Shown here in pieces: positions 40,323 through 48,565 of a stretch of DNA of 64,000 nt (position 1 is its first letter; each line of letters opens with the position of its first letter). The DNA is taken from NCBI GenBank assembly GCA_031460455.1, contig JAVKTQ010000009.1:1-64000 (forward strand), written 5' to 3'. A program made the translations under genes and the position numbers. Under the pieces are notes generated by a model that worked only from the letters and a program-made list of their open reading frames with translations, ran no database searches and was not told where the DNA came from. Source of the stretch: Sporomusaceae bacterium (GTDB lineage: Bacteria; Bacillota; Negativicutes; Sporomusales; UBA7701).

Positions 40323-41117
40323 TTGGCCTGCGGAACCGGAATTACTCTCAGAAACGTCAACAAAACCTTCAGCGCCCAGGGAGGCACCGTTGACGCCCTC
40401 CAGGATGTCAGCCTCGACATCGGCGGCGGCGAATTCTTCTGCATCGTCGGCCCCTCCGGCTGCGGCAAAACCACCCTGCTGAGAATTCTTGCCGGTCTTG
40501 AAGACAGCACCGGCGGCGAAGTCTGCATTCCCGCCGCTCCAAACGGCCGCCCGCTGAACTCGATGGTTTTTCAGGAGCAAAGTGTTTTCCCCTGGATGAC
40601 AGTAAGAAACAACGTGGCGTACGGTTTGAGGCTTCGTGGTTTCGGCAGAAAAGAGCGCCATGCCATCGCCGACCGCTACATCCGCATGATCGGCCTCACA
40701 AAATTCGCCGACGCTTACCCCCATCAGCTCTCCGGCGGCATGAAGCAGCGGGTCAGCGTCGCCCGCGCCTTCGCCAACGACCCCGAAATCCTGCTCATGG
40801 ACGAACCATTCGGCGCCCTCGACGAACAGAACCGCATCCTCCTTCAGCAAGAGCTCCTCCGAATTTGGGAAGAGAGCCGCAAAACTACCGTCTTCATCAC
40901 CCACAGCATCGACGAGGCCCTCTGCCTAGGCGACCGGGTAATGGTCATGACCGCTCACCCCGGCCGCATCAAAAGCATCGTCGACATCGACCTCCCCCGC
41001 CCCCGCGACATCGCCGCCATCCGCACCACCCTCCGCTACAACCAGTTATTCCAAACCATCTGGCTTACCCTGCGCGACGAGGTGCTGAAAGGCAAGGAAA
41101 TAGAGCTTGCCCACTAG
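40323..41117 (+). CDS. SsuB/TauB-type ABC ATPase
   Basis: The 264-residue ATPase has Walker A GPSGCGKTTLLRIL, Q-loop VFQEQSVFPW, signature LSGGMKQRVSVARAF, Walker B ILLMDEPFGALDEQ and H-loop FITHSIDEAL, all intact. It energises the importer at the inner face of the membrane. The start is TTG 40323 with GGGAGG nine bases upstream; another TTG at 40302 overlaps the permease stop. A clear terminator follows the stop. Confidence 0.92.
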   Translation: MACGTGITLRNVNKTFSAQGGTVDALQDVSLDIGGGEFFCIVGPSGCGKTTLLRILAGLEDSTGGEVCIPAAPNGRPLNSMVFQEQSVFPWMTVRNNVAYGLRLRGFGRKERHAIADRYIRMIGLTKFADAYPHQLSGGMKQRVSVARAFANDPEILLMDEPFGALDEQNRILLQQELLRIWEESRKTTVFITHSIDEALCLGDRVMVMTAHPGRIKSIVDIDLPRPRDIAAIRTTLRYNQLFQTIWLTLRDEVLKGKEIELAH

Positions 41118-41128
41118 GGCAAAAGCCA

Positions 41129-41161
41129 AAAGGCCCGGCAATTAAATCGCCGGGCCTTCTT
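41129..41161 (+). terminator. Terminator of the SsuABC-type operon
   Basis: AGGCCCGGC and GCCGGGCCT form a nine-base-pair stem followed by TCTTG, 13 bases after the ATPase stop. Confidence 0.7.
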
Positions 41162-41169
41162 GCAGGATT

Positions 41170-41406
41170 TTACATATTAATGTAAAACTCGTAGCGAAAC
41201 TCCGGGAACCACGCCTTCCCCAGCATAATCCGGAAATTAATCTCCATCTCCCGCTCCCACATCGCCTCCGACATCCCCCGTTTCTGTTCCTCCCGCCACG
41301 CCGCCGACCGCTTCGCCGGATCGGCCGTATAATGCACCCTCACCACCGTCAGCCCCTGCCTGGTCCGCCAGCGGTTAACCCCCTCGGGAATCTCCGACAT
41401 TGCCAA
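41170..41406 (-). pseudogene. Terminase large subunit, C-terminal-side fragment
   Basis: About 75 residues (IPEGVNRWRTRQGLTVVRVH, YTADPAKRSAAWREEQKRG, EMEINFRIMLGKAWFPEF) match the segment that follows the ATPase core in phage terminase large subunits. The frame then stops after 13 more residues, so the nuclease domain is missing. The frame is open upstream to about 41486 but no start with a ribosome site is seen. It belongs with the fragment at 41730, from which about 320 bases separate it. Confidence 0.7.
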
Positions 41407-41428
41407 ATCTCTCCCCCCCTTCTGTTTG

Positions 41429-41459
41429 AAAAAAAGACCCCCAGGATTGCTCCTGGAGG
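41429..41459 (-). terminator. Strong terminator inside the split terminase gene
   Basis: On the minus strand CCTCCAGGA-GCAA-TCCTGGGGG is followed by TC and seven T residues. It ends whatever is transcribed from the promoter at 41615. Confidence 0.85.
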
Positions 41460-41608
41460 CTATGGGAGAAAACTCCCGTTACTCTTCTCGCGAAATCGAC
41501 ATCCCGGCTTCGTCAGCCCACCGCAGCGGCAAATTGCCCTCCGTGCCGCCGCCGGACTATGCAAAACCGACACATACACCCTTATTACTTGGTAATATTT
41601 ACCACTTT
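41430..41608 (-). ncRNA. Candidate structured RNA of about 175 nt
   Basis: Between a good promoter and a strong terminator the minus-strand sequence holds a row of hairpins: GGTAA-ATA-TTACC (41591-41603), a near-perfect GCGGCGGCA/TGCCGCTGC stem (eight of nine pairs), GGCT-GACGA-AGCC, GGGAG-TTTT-CTCCC, then the terminator. Only short ORFs are present, none with a convincing pattern. I do not match it to a known class. It fills most of the 323-base stretch between the two terminase fragments; the rest (41644-41729) shows nothing recognisable. Confidence 0.45.
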
Positions 41609-41614
41609 TTGTAA

Positions 41615-41643
41615 ATTGTAACACGGTTTTTGGATTATATCAA
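41615..41643 (-). promoter_or_regulatory. Promoter of the candidate RNA
   Basis: TTGATA (41638-41643) and TACAAT (41615-41620) lie 17 bases apart on the minus strand. The palindrome GGTAATATTTACC begins just beyond the expected start point and could be an operator. Confidence 0.6.
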
Positions 41644-41729
41644 TACCTTTTTACCATTTTATTCCAAAAAATTTTCAAAGCGGCTAACTGCGCGCTTTTG
41701 CGCCCTTTTGCCGCCCAAATTCGCCACCT

Positions 41730-42434
41730 TTACAGCTCGCCGTGAATAAGCCGGTCGAAAAAACCCGGTCCCGCGCTCGAATCGATCGTCACCTTCCCGC
41801 CCCCCTGGATTGTCGGCAGCAGCGACGCAAACGTCTCCTCCGCCCACTCCCAGAAAGCCAGCTCCGTCAGATACACGTGCGAAGCCGTATACTGACGGAG
41901 CTGGTCCGGCCCCTGGCCCACCGCCGCCACATAAGACCCGTTCGCGAACCTCAGATACGCGTACCCCTTGCCGCTCTTACCCGCCATCGCCTTCTCCAGC
42001 GCCGGCCAGGGAAACTCCTGCGGCAGCTGGCGGTACACGAACATCAGTCGGTCCTCCCCCAGCAAAAACTCGCTGTCCTCCTGCTTCTTCGACTGAATGA
42101 ACACCGCCGCGTTCGGCCTCGTCAGCGCCGCCCACAGATGCAGACACAAAAACAGCCACGTCATCAGCATCCGCCGGCTCTTCGGAATCGCCAGCAAGCT
42201 CTCCTCCCGCCACACCTCCGTCACATACCGCAGATACCCCTTGTCCGGCACACTCTTGACCTTGCCCCCGTCCGCCTCATCCTTCGTCCGGCAGCACTCC
42301 TTCACGAACAGCCACGGGTCCTCCCCGTACTGCCGGTATGCCTCCAGCATCGCCAGCTCCGCCAGCTCCTCACCGCTCAGCATCGCCGCCGCCCCCGTCT
42401 CCCGCCTCTCCCCTGACGGCAGTCTGTCCGTCAT
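41730..42434 (-). pseudogene. Terminase large subunit, N-terminal fragment
   Basis: About 217-234 residues cover the start and ATPase core of a phage terminase large subunit: YGEDPWLFVKECCRTKDEAD, LLAIPKSRRMLMTWLFLCLH (adenine/Walker A-like), AAVFIQSKKQEDSEFLLG and YTASHVYLTELAFWEWAEET (Walker B position, with Thr where Asp is usual), ending at SSAGPGFFDRL. The stop falls where the protein should continue with the 41170 fragment. ATG 42383, overlapping the small-subunit stop, is the likelier original start. It is a remnant of a packaging locus. Confidence 0.8.
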
Positions 42435-42861
42435 CCTTATCCCTGCGCCGCCGCCACAGCTCCTCCAGCCTCGCCGCCACCGCCGCCGGGTCCGAATAAT
42501 CCAGCAGCGTCCTCGCTCCCTGCCGCCCGTCCCCCTCGTCGCGCCTCTCCCCCTGCCGGCCGCGGGCCCGGTCCAGCACCTCCTGGGCCGCCCTCAGCCG
42601 CACCGAATCCGTTTCCGCGTTCTCCATCAGATTCAGCAAAATCGCCAGCGCCTTCGCCGACTCCCCCGCCAGCTTCGCCTCCACCCCGCCTCTCACCTCG
42701 GCAATCGCCGCCTGCACCTTCGCATTCCTCATCATCCGGTAACCCGAGCTCTCCGGGCTCTTCACCCCCGCCGCCCGCGCCGCCTGCAGCACATTACCCC
42801 GGCTCGCATACTCCCGCACAAACGCCTGCTGGCGGTGCGTCAGCCCTTTTACCCCCGCCAT
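42370..42861 (-). CDS. Phage terminase small subunit (remnant locus)
   Basis: The 163-residue protein has the small-terminase HTH pattern: LTHRQQAFVREYASRGNVLQ, AARAAGVKSPESSGYRMMRN, VQAAIAEVR, followed by an Ala-rich oligomerisation region and a charged C-terminus. It normally recognises phage DNA for packaging with the large subunit. ATG 42861 follows GAGGGCGACGGG. The gene looks intact but its partner is split and no portal or capsid genes follow, so it is probably non-functional in packaging. Confidence 0.8.
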   Translation of the reverse strand: MAGVKGLTHRQQAFVREYASRGNVLQAARAAGVKSPESSGYRMMRNAKVQAAIAEVRGGVEAKLAGESAKALAILLNLMENAETDSVRLRAAQEVLDRARGRQGERRDEGDGRQGARTLLDYSDPAAVAARLEELWRRRRDKDDGQTAVRGEAGDGGGGDAER

Positions 42862-42920
42862 CCCGTCGCCCTCCCTCATATGCTATAATAAAAAAAACAA
42901 CCCGCCGAAAGGACCTTACT

Positions 42921-43304
42921 ATGGACGAAACCACGGGAAAATTATCCCTCCGACAAAAAGCCCGCCTCCTCAAAAGCGACATCCTCGCCCTCTTCTTTGC
43001 CCTCAAGCACCCTGCCACCCCCTGGTACGTCAAAGCCCTCGTCGCCCTCATAGTCGGCTACGCCCTAAGCCCCGTCGACTTCATCCCCGACTTCATCCCC
43101 CTCCTCGGCTACCTTGACGACGTCATCCTCCTCCCCCTCGGCATCGCCCTCGCCGTCAGGCTCATCCCGCCCCCCGTCCTCGACGACTGCCGCCGCCAGG
43201 CCGCCTCTTACGGCAACATCATGCCCAAACTCTGGCTCGGCGCCGCCGTCATCCTCCTCCTCTGGCTCGCCATCGCCTATGCCGTCTACCGCCTCCTCGC
43301 CTAA
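42921..43304 (+). CDS. YkvA-family (DUF1232) membrane protein
   Basis: The 127-residue protein has the DUF1232 core YVKALVALIVGYALSPVDFI followed by PDFIPLLGYLDDVILLPLGI, with two or three membrane helices, and a further C-terminal helix (AAVILLLWLAIAYAVYRLL). The function is unknown. ATG follows AAAGGACCTTACT. It is transcribed opposite to, and lies inside, the phage remnant, between the terminase small subunit and a Cys-rich gene. Confidence 0.85.
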   Translation: MDETTGKLSLRQKARLLKSDILALFFALKHPATPWYVKALVALIVGYALSPVDFIPDFIPLLGYLDDVILLPLGIALAVRLIPPPVLDDCRRQAASYGNIMPKLWLGAAVILLLWLAIAYAVYRLLA

Positions 43305-43311
43305 CCCCGCC

Positions 43312-43515
43312 TCACCGCAGCACAGTCACCCGGTCGCCCACCCAGCGGCCCCGCGCATTCCTGTGGCAGCCGCACCGGAACGTCCGCATCAGACCCTCCG
43401 CGCTCACATACTGGCAACACAGCCCCTCAAAAGACCTCGTCCCCTCATCCTCCCGGCAATTGCCCGGCCAGCCGCGGTCGTGATTCAGACAATCGTGCTT
43501 ATAGCACCCCTTCAT
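43312..43515 (-). CDS. Cys-rich small protein (67 aa), phage remnant
   Basis: The protein has seven cysteines in a spaced pattern (CYKHDC, NC, LCCQ, CGCH) suited to zinc or disulfide binding, and a short C-terminal strand (GRWVGDRVTVLR). ATG follows AAGGAG. I recall similar Cys-rich proteins near terminase genes, but cannot name the family. It likely belonged to the same decayed prophage as the terminase genes. Confidence 0.6.
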   Translation of the reverse strand: MKGCYKHDCLNHDRGWPGNCREDEGTRSFEGLCCQYVSAEGLMRTFRCGCHRNARGRWVGDRVTVLR

Positions 43516-43654
43516 CTCCTTGCCCCCTTTTGCATATCACAAACGGAAAAGACCGCCCCCTGGCGGTCTCCTTCACGCTATCATCATATCACACTTTTTT
43601 TGTCAAACAGTCCACTAAAAGTCCACTTTTCGTCCAAAACGCATTTTTTCGCAA

Positions 43655-43698
43655 AAAAATTAAAAAAAATTTAACCCTGACTCGAAAAAGTCAGGGTT
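43655..43698. terminator. Terminator after the acyl-CoA thioesterase gene
   Basis: AACCCTGACT and AGTCAGGGTT form a ten-base-pair stem, followed on the minus strand by AAATTTTTTTTAATTTTTTT. Confidence 0.85.
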
Positions 43699-43711
43699 TT
43701 CACTTCAAATA

Positions 43712-44122
43712 TCAAAGCTGCTTGGCCCGCTCCTGTAGCTCGGCCTCCTCATCGTCGCTCGGCTCGATCACCAGCCCGTGCGGCAGAGACTTGCCCTCCA
43801 GGTCGACATGCACGAACGTCATGAACCCATCGACGATAACCTCGTCGTCGTTAGCGTGCTCCACCTTCACATACGATACCAGCTTGGTCCGCGTAGCATG
43901 AACCACCTTGCTGATATACCTGATGATCTCGCCCTTGCGGACAGGTCGCTTAAAGGTCATCCCGTGAATCTTAAGGCAAACGACATTCTCCGGATTTGTC
44001 ATGGACGCGGCGGCGGCAAACCCGGCCTCCACGAACCATTCGGCGCCGCGGCCGGCGTACAGTGTCCCGTGATGGTTGAGATCCTGTCCCTTGATAAGGT
44101 GATGGGATACGAACTCTCTCAC
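43712..44122 (-). CDS. Acyl-CoA thioesterase (hotdog, YkhA type)
   Basis: The 136-residue hotdog protein has NHHGTLYAGRGAEWFVEAGF (the catalytic Asn and Gly region), CLKIHGMTFKRPVRKGEIIR and VHATRTKLVSYVKVEH, matching acyl-CoA hydrolases of the YkhA/BACH group that release fatty acids from CoA in the cytoplasm. GTG 44122 is chosen because GAGAGGGG then has eight bases spacing; the TTG further upstream is too close to it. Confidence 0.88.
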   Translation of the reverse strand: MREFVSHHLIKGQDLNHHGTLYAGRGAEWFVEAGFAAAASMTNPENVVCLKIHGMTFKRPVRKGEIIRYISKVVHATRTKLVSYVKVEHANDDEVIVDGFMTFVHVDLEGKSLPHGLVIEPSDDEEAELQERAKQL

Positions 44123-44159
44123 GACGACAACCCCTCTCAATCTTCTCCCCGGCTCGGCT

Positions 44160-45029
44160 CTACTTATTAGCCGCCTTCCCCAATTCCTTCACCGTAATCT
44201 GCCGGACATCCGTCGGCGTCGCCAGCACCCTCTCCTCGGTGAACTTGCCCTTCAGCCGGCCGGTGTAGATGGCCGTAGCCAGCCCCTCCGTATTCAGCTT
44301 GGCAAGATAAATCACGTTATTCTCAACGCCCACCAGGCGATATTTCCCCGTCTGCGGCGAAACCACCTCCCAGCTGCCGTCCACATGCCTCGCCGTCACC
44401 GTGCCCTCGGCCACATTATCGTAAAACATCGTGTCCTGGTCGTACAGCACCGCTATCCGGCTGATCTTGCTCGCGTTCAGGTACACCCTCTTCAGATCGC
44501 GGTTGGCATCCGTGCGGTAAACGCGATACTGTTCGGGATTAGTCGAAACCTGCACCTGCATATAGATAACATTCGTCGCCGTCGAATACGCCACATCCAC
44601 AATCTTGCTGCCCCGCGGCAGCTTGCTCACCGTCTCCGCCAGCTCGTGCTCAGCCCCCATCGGGTGAATCTGCGTCAGCGTCACCGTGCTCGTGTCGCCG
44701 ACGTCCTCGTGCAGCGCCATCAACGCCAAGTCACGATCCTTCAGCCAGCGGAAATACGACACCTTCTTGTTGGCTCCCAGCTCCACCGTCCGGATCGGCT
44801 CTTTGCGGGGCGCCATATAAATATCAACGCTGCCGGCCTTCACAATCGCCGTATAGCGGCGGTCGCGGGAATAGTAAGCCTTGCCGCCGGCCACCGTATC
44901 CGCCGCCGCGCTCACCTCGTACGAGGAAGTCGGCGCCAACAATATCTGATCGAAATATAAATAAATACTCCCCTGGAAAATCAGGCTGGCCACAATCCAA
45001 ATGGCAAGCTTCCGCCGCTTTTCGTCCAC
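44160..45029 (-). CDS. Membrane-anchored protein of unknown function (propeller-like)
   Basis: The 289-residue protein has one N-terminal membrane helix (about residues 8-30) and an extracytoplasmic region rich in repeated strand pairs (RRYTAIVKAGSVDIYM, VSYFRWLKDRDLALMAL, DTMFYDNVAEGTVTARHV, NNVIYLAKLNTEG), which looks like a beta-propeller. No catalytic motif is seen. The start is GTG 45029 after GGAGGGCACGGG. It is third in the deacetylase-glycosidase operon, 12 bases after the previous stop, so an envelope or polysaccharide role is inferred. Confidence 0.7.
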   Translation of the reverse strand: MDEKRRKLAIWIVASLIFQGSIYLYFDQILLAPTSSYEVSAAADTVAGGKAYYSRDRRYTAIVKAGSVDIYMAPRKEPIRTVELGANKKVSYFRWLKDRDLALMALHEDVGDTSTVTLTQIHPMGAEHELAETVSKLPRGSKIVDVAYSTATNVIYMQVQVSTNPEQYRVYRTDANRDLKRVYLNASKISRIAVLYDQDTMFYDNVAEGTVTARHVDGSWEVVSPQTGKYRLVGVENNVIYLAKLNTEGLATAIYTGRLKGKFTEERVLATPTDVRQITVKELGKAANK

Positions 45030-45041
45030 CCCGTGCCCTCC

Positions 45042-45995
45042 CTACTTAACGATAAACGCCGTCGGCACCATGCGCTCGCCCAGCATATCGGCCGGTTTGT
45101 TGATAACCTTGCCGTTGTAGAAAAGCGTCGCGCTTGAGCCGCCGTCGAGATTGGCCGCTGTATAGGCTCCCTGCTCAAAAAGAATATTCTGGACGTCGAG
45201 CAGCGTCGCCCCGATCGAATACCCCGGCTGGCGGCCGTCGATAACAAGGAAAAGAATCGTCCCGTCCTTGCGCTGGCCGATAGCGGTGCGCGGGGCGATC
45301 CCCCACCCTCCGTCGCCCTGGGTAATAAGCTTCTTGCCGTTTTTGATCAGCGACGGTCCGAAAGTGACCGCCTCGGCGACATTCATCGCCTTCATCTCCG
45401 CGATAGTATGATTGCCGGTTACCAGCATATTGCTCTTCGAAAGCCCTACGACATCAATGCTCTCCTTGATATCGCCGCCCACCAGGAACTTCCCGTCGCG
45501 GACGATGATCCCCCACGGCAGGCGTCCCGTCCCCGTGCCCTCGGGATCGAAGAACCCGCCGGCGTTGATCGCCGCAATCGCGTTATTGTTGAGCGCGATC
45601 GTGCTGACCGTGTCGCCGATCTCCTGGATATCGCGCGCCGTAGCCACCTTAACCCTTGCCGGGTTGGGCACTTCCAGCAGATAACCCTTGAATCGGCCCC
45701 CCGTGATATTGATCAGGCGCAGCGAATCATCCTCCCGCTTCGTGAACTGCAGGGCCTGCTGCCGCACCGTCTGCCCCTGATTGGTTTCACCGAGGATATC
45801 CTTGATCTGACGGTCGGAAAGCAACCACGTTATATAGTGGGGATGGCGGGAAGTCATGACCGCCCCGATAACACTGCGCTTGATATTCTCAAACGGGCCG
45901 AAAATAACCAGAAACGGCCCGGTAAGAATCAGAAACGCCAGATTGAGAACCAGAAACCGTATATAAATGTTTGTCGGTAATGACAACCTTATCAT
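45042..45995 (-). CDS. Phosphodiester glycosidase family protein
   Basis: The 317-residue protein has an N-terminal membrane anchor (about 10-35) and the NAGPA/phosphodiester-glycosidase domain: AAINAGGFFDPEG, PWGIIVRDGKFLVGGD, AVTFGPSLIKNGKKLI, RTAIGQRKDGTILFLVIDGR and TAANLDGGSSATLFYNGK. Such enzymes trim phosphodiester-linked sugars and occur in exopolysaccharide operons. ATG 45995 follows AAAAGAGGTACGCG. It lies 36 bases after the deacetylase gene. Confidence 0.88.
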   Translation of the reverse strand: MIRLSLPTNIYIRFLVLNLAFLILTGPFLVIFGPFENIKRSVIGAVMTSRHPHYITWLLSDRQIKDILGETNQGQTVRQQALQFTKREDDSLRLINITGGRFKGYLLEVPNPARVKVATARDIQEIGDTVSTIALNNNAIAAINAGGFFDPEGTGTGRLPWGIIVRDGKFLVGGDIKESIDVVGLSKSNMLVTGNHTIAEMKAMNVAEAVTFGPSLIKNGKKLITQGDGGWGIAPRTAIGQRKDGTILFLVIDGRQPGYSIGATLLDVQNILFEQGAYTAANLDGGSSATLFYNGKVINKPADMLGERMVPTAFIVK

Positions 45996-46031
45996 CGCGT
46001 ACCTCTTTTGCCCAAGATATAAAAAGCACAT

Positions 46032-46850
46032 CTAAAGGATCGGGTAATTCTCGCTGGTCAGCCGCGCCTCGAAATGCTTCAGGTCGACCCCGTTGCCCAT
46101 CCAGACCCTCTTCAGCAGCAGCGGGTTATCGCCGCGCTTCACCCACCCCGGCTCGATCGTCACCGCCAGGCTAAACCCCCTTGCCTTCAGCAGCCGCAGC
46201 GTCTCGCCGTCATAACTGCCGTTGGGATAACAGAAATAACGGCTGTCCTGTCCCAAGTTCCGGTCGAGGACCTCCTTGGAACGCTCGATCTCCGCCGCCT
46301 GCTGCGTAGGCGTCATCACACCCAGATCGCGGTGGGAAAAACTATGCGAGCCGATCTCCATTCCGCCCGCCTTCATCTCCCGCAGCTCCTCCCAGGTGAG
46401 GCGCCGGTCGGTCTCCCCGGCGGGGATAAACAGCGTACTCTTGAAACCGTACTTCTTCAGCACCGGCAGCGCGATCTCGTAAGTATCGCGATAACCGTCG
46501 TCGAACGTCAGCACCACCGGCTTCGGCGGCAACTCCGCCCGGCCGCCCAGGTAAGCCTCCAGCTCGGCCAGGGAAAGCGTGCGATAACCGTTCTTATGGA
46601 GAAACTCCATATGCTCGGCGAAGCGGGCCGCGGAAATCACCGCGTCGTTACCCCTCTCCTCGCCGATCTTATGATACATCAGCACCGGCACCCCGGCCGG
46701 CGGCGGCGTTTTAACCGGCTCAGCCGCGACAGGCTTAACAGACTGCTCGCCGGCCGGCGCCACGGGCTTTCCGCCCGCCCCCGCGCAGCCTGCCAACAAG
46801 ACGCCAGCCAATGCGAACGCCACAATACTTACTGCCAAAAATCGTTTCAT
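46032..46850 (-). CDS. Polysaccharide deacetylase lipoprotein
   Basis: The 272-residue precursor has a lipobox (VLLAGC) and an NodB-type deacetylase domain: VPVLMYHKIGEE, PVVLTFDDGYRDTYEIALPV (metal-binding Asp pair), TWEELREMKAGGMEIGSHSF with SHSFSHRDL, and RYFCYPNGSYDGETLRLL. It should deacetylate a surface polysaccharide outside the membrane. ATG follows GGTGGCTAT. It is the first gene of a three-gene envelope operon. Confidence 0.92.
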   Translation of the reverse strand: MKRFLAVSIVAFALAGVLLAGCAGAGGKPVAPAGEQSVKPVAAEPVKTPPPAGVPVLMYHKIGEERGNDAVISAARFAEHMEFLHKNGYRTLSLAELEAYLGGRAELPPKPVVLTFDDGYRDTYEIALPVLKKYGFKSTLFIPAGETDRRLTWEELREMKAGGMEIGSHSFSHRDLGVMTPTQQAAEIERSKEVLDRNLGQDSRYFCYPNGSYDGETLRLLKARGFSLAVTIEPGWVKRGDNPLLLKRVWMGNGVDLKHFEARLTSENYPIL

Positions 46851-46954
46851 ATAGCCACCAATACGGAATTTTCGCCCCTAGAAGATTCTACACGTAGGCC
46901 AAAAGTCCCTGCGTCGACAATAATATTCTTCAAAATACCAAAACAACCGCAAAA

Positions 46955-46978
46955 AGCGGCCCCCATCGAGGGGCCGCT
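46955..46978 (-). terminator. Terminator after the LUD-domain gene
   Basis: AGCGGCCCC and GGGGCCGCT form a nine-base-pair stem; TTTTTGCGG follows on the minus strand. Confidence 0.75.
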
Positions 46979-47010
46979 TCCGGTCATAGTCTGGGCCAGG
47001 TGATCACTCA

Positions 47011-47673
47011 TTAAAATCCCAGATTCTCGCCGACCACCACCACCGTGATATCGGTCAGCATCGGCCGCCGCTTCAGCACCGTATAGATCCGGCAACCGCG
47101 CTTATCGGCCTTGCAATCCATGCAATAGCCGGTCTGCACGCACGGCGTCGGCGCATTGAGGCGCCTCAGATTCATCGGCCCCGCCACTCTCTCCATTCGC
47201 TGCCAGGCGCTCGCCAGATCGGGCACGATCTTATTCGTCCCCGCCACCACGATCACCTTCCGCGGCCCGAACGTCATCGCCCCGGTGCGGTTGCCGGTGC
47301 CGTCCACGCTTACCAGATACCCTTCCATCGTCAGCGCGTTCACGCTGCAAAGATACACATCACTCATCAGTTGCTTGCGCCGCGCCTCGAACATCGCCTC
47401 CGGCTCGCCGTAAGCATTCTCGATCAGCGTCGCCCCCGTAGCCTTTATTTTGTCGATGATCGCCATATCCCGCGTCAGCGTCGCCGACCCGCCGTGAGCA
47501 ACCACCTTGCCGGGGACGCAGTACCCCAGCACATACTGCGTAGCAGCCTCGCGGTCAGGCACATACAGCGCATCGAACCAATTGGCCTTCAGCGCCTCCA
47601 CCACCCGCTTGCCCAGCGTCTCGCGCTGCCAGCCCTCCACATCGTTGCACCATTGATCCTGTTTCACAATCAT
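47011..47673 (-). CDS. LUD-domain (LutC-like) lactate utilisation protein
   Basis: The 220-residue protein has the LUD (DUF162) core: YVLGYCVPGKVVAHGGSATL, DVYLCSVNALTMEGYLVSVD, GTGNRTGAMTFGPRKVIVVA, and a C-terminal Cys group CVQTGYCMDCKADKRGC. It resembles a stand-alone LutC-like subunit common in anaerobes; LutA and LutB are absent here. Lactate oxidation is thus an inference from family, not context. ATG follows AGGAGGCTGACGAT. Confidence 0.87.
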   Translation of the reverse strand: MIVKQDQWCNDVEGWQRETLGKRVVEALKANWFDALYVPDREAATQYVLGYCVPGKVVAHGGSATLTRDMAIIDKIKATGATLIENAYGEPEAMFEARRKQLMSDVYLCSVNALTMEGYLVSVDGTGNRTGAMTFGPRKVIVVAGTNKIVPDLASAWQRMERVAGPMNLRRLNAPTPCVQTGYCMDCKADKRGCRIYTVLKRRPMLTDITVVVVGENLGF

Positions 47674-47730
47674 ATCGTCAGCCTCCTTATCATAATCGAA
47701 AAAATTAATATCACCGTCCGCCGCGCCCGC

Positions 47731-48468
47731 TCACTTCTCAAGGCGGGCGGCCACCTTCTGCCAGTCGTGCCTGTCGAGGAAACTGCCGGGCACATTGGCC
47801 TCCATCTCCCGGAACATTGCCAGCGGCGCCGAAAACGACAAAAGATCGGCGTCAATGAACGGCCGGGCGCTGATATCCGTCATCCCCACCACCGCCCGCG
47901 GCCGGGGCTGCTTCCCCTCGTGCCACGGGATGAGGAACGCCGAATGGCAGCCCGCCGAAAACGGGGCGATCACATTATCACCGCCCGGCCGGCCGTAATT
48001 GGCCAGCACCACCAGCGCCGACAGCTGGTCGGCATTCGCGTAAAACACGACCACCGCCGGCTCCTCGCCCTCCGTCACCGCCTCCAGCGGCTTAAAGGCC
48101 ACATACTTGCTCGGTATTTCTGCAGTCGGCAGCCATTCCCTGAAGCTTGCCGCCAGCTCGGGCGTCTTCTTATAGCCCTCGCCCGGCGGAAAGCCCTCGC
48201 CCCGGCCGGTCGACAAAAAATAATCGAACCCGCCCGGCGTATCCGGGAACGCAGCGCATAACCCAAGACCCACGCCGCCGCCCGGGCAGCCGTGGCGCCC
48301 GCGGCCGAACACCGCCTGCCGGCCCTTGGCTGCCGCCGACAGCATCGCCGCCACGCAGCCCCATTTACCTTCCTGAAACTCGAGCGCCCCGACCGGCTTC
48401 TCCTCTGTAAGCACAATAGCTACAGGCCCGTACCGCAGCTTCAGACGCGCCGCAATCTCACTCCTCAT
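47731..48468 (-). CDS. DUF169-family protein
   Basis: The 245-residue protein has the DUF169 layout: RYGPVAIVLTEEKP, CVAAMLSAAAKGRQAVFGRG, RHGCPGGGVGLGLC, PSKYVAFKPLEAV, and CHSAFLIPWHEGKQPRPRAV. The two or three conserved Cys suggest metal or cofactor binding. The family is frequent in anaerobes and methanogens with unknown function. ATG 48468 follows GGAGGGGGGAGCGGG. A LUD gene lies downstream with 58 bases between them. Confidence 0.85.
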   Translation of the reverse strand: MRSEIAARLKLRYGPVAIVLTEEKPVGALEFQEGKWGCVAAMLSAAAKGRQAVFGRGRHGCPGGGVGLGLCAAFPDTPGGFDYFLSTGRGEGFPPGEGYKKTPELAASFREWLPTAEIPSKYVAFKPLEAVTEGEEPAVVVFYANADQLSALVVLANYGRPGGDNVIAPFSAGCHSAFLIPWHEGKQPRPRAVVGMTDISARPFIDADLLSFSAPLAMFREMEANVPGSFLDRHDWQKVAARLEK

Positions 48469-48565
48469 CCCGCTCCCCCCTCCGTGCAATTACTGCTACA
48501 AATTTCGCCGGCTTGCAGCCATTTCCCTCCGCCGCGCCCGCCGCCAAAAAAAGAAAAAGCCATCA

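Noticed and set aside
41168-41187. Palindrome TTTTACAT-ATTA-ATGTAAAA at the end of the terminase fragment
   Set aside because: AT-rich, overlaps coding sequence and stop codon, with no promoter nearby; no function can be supported.
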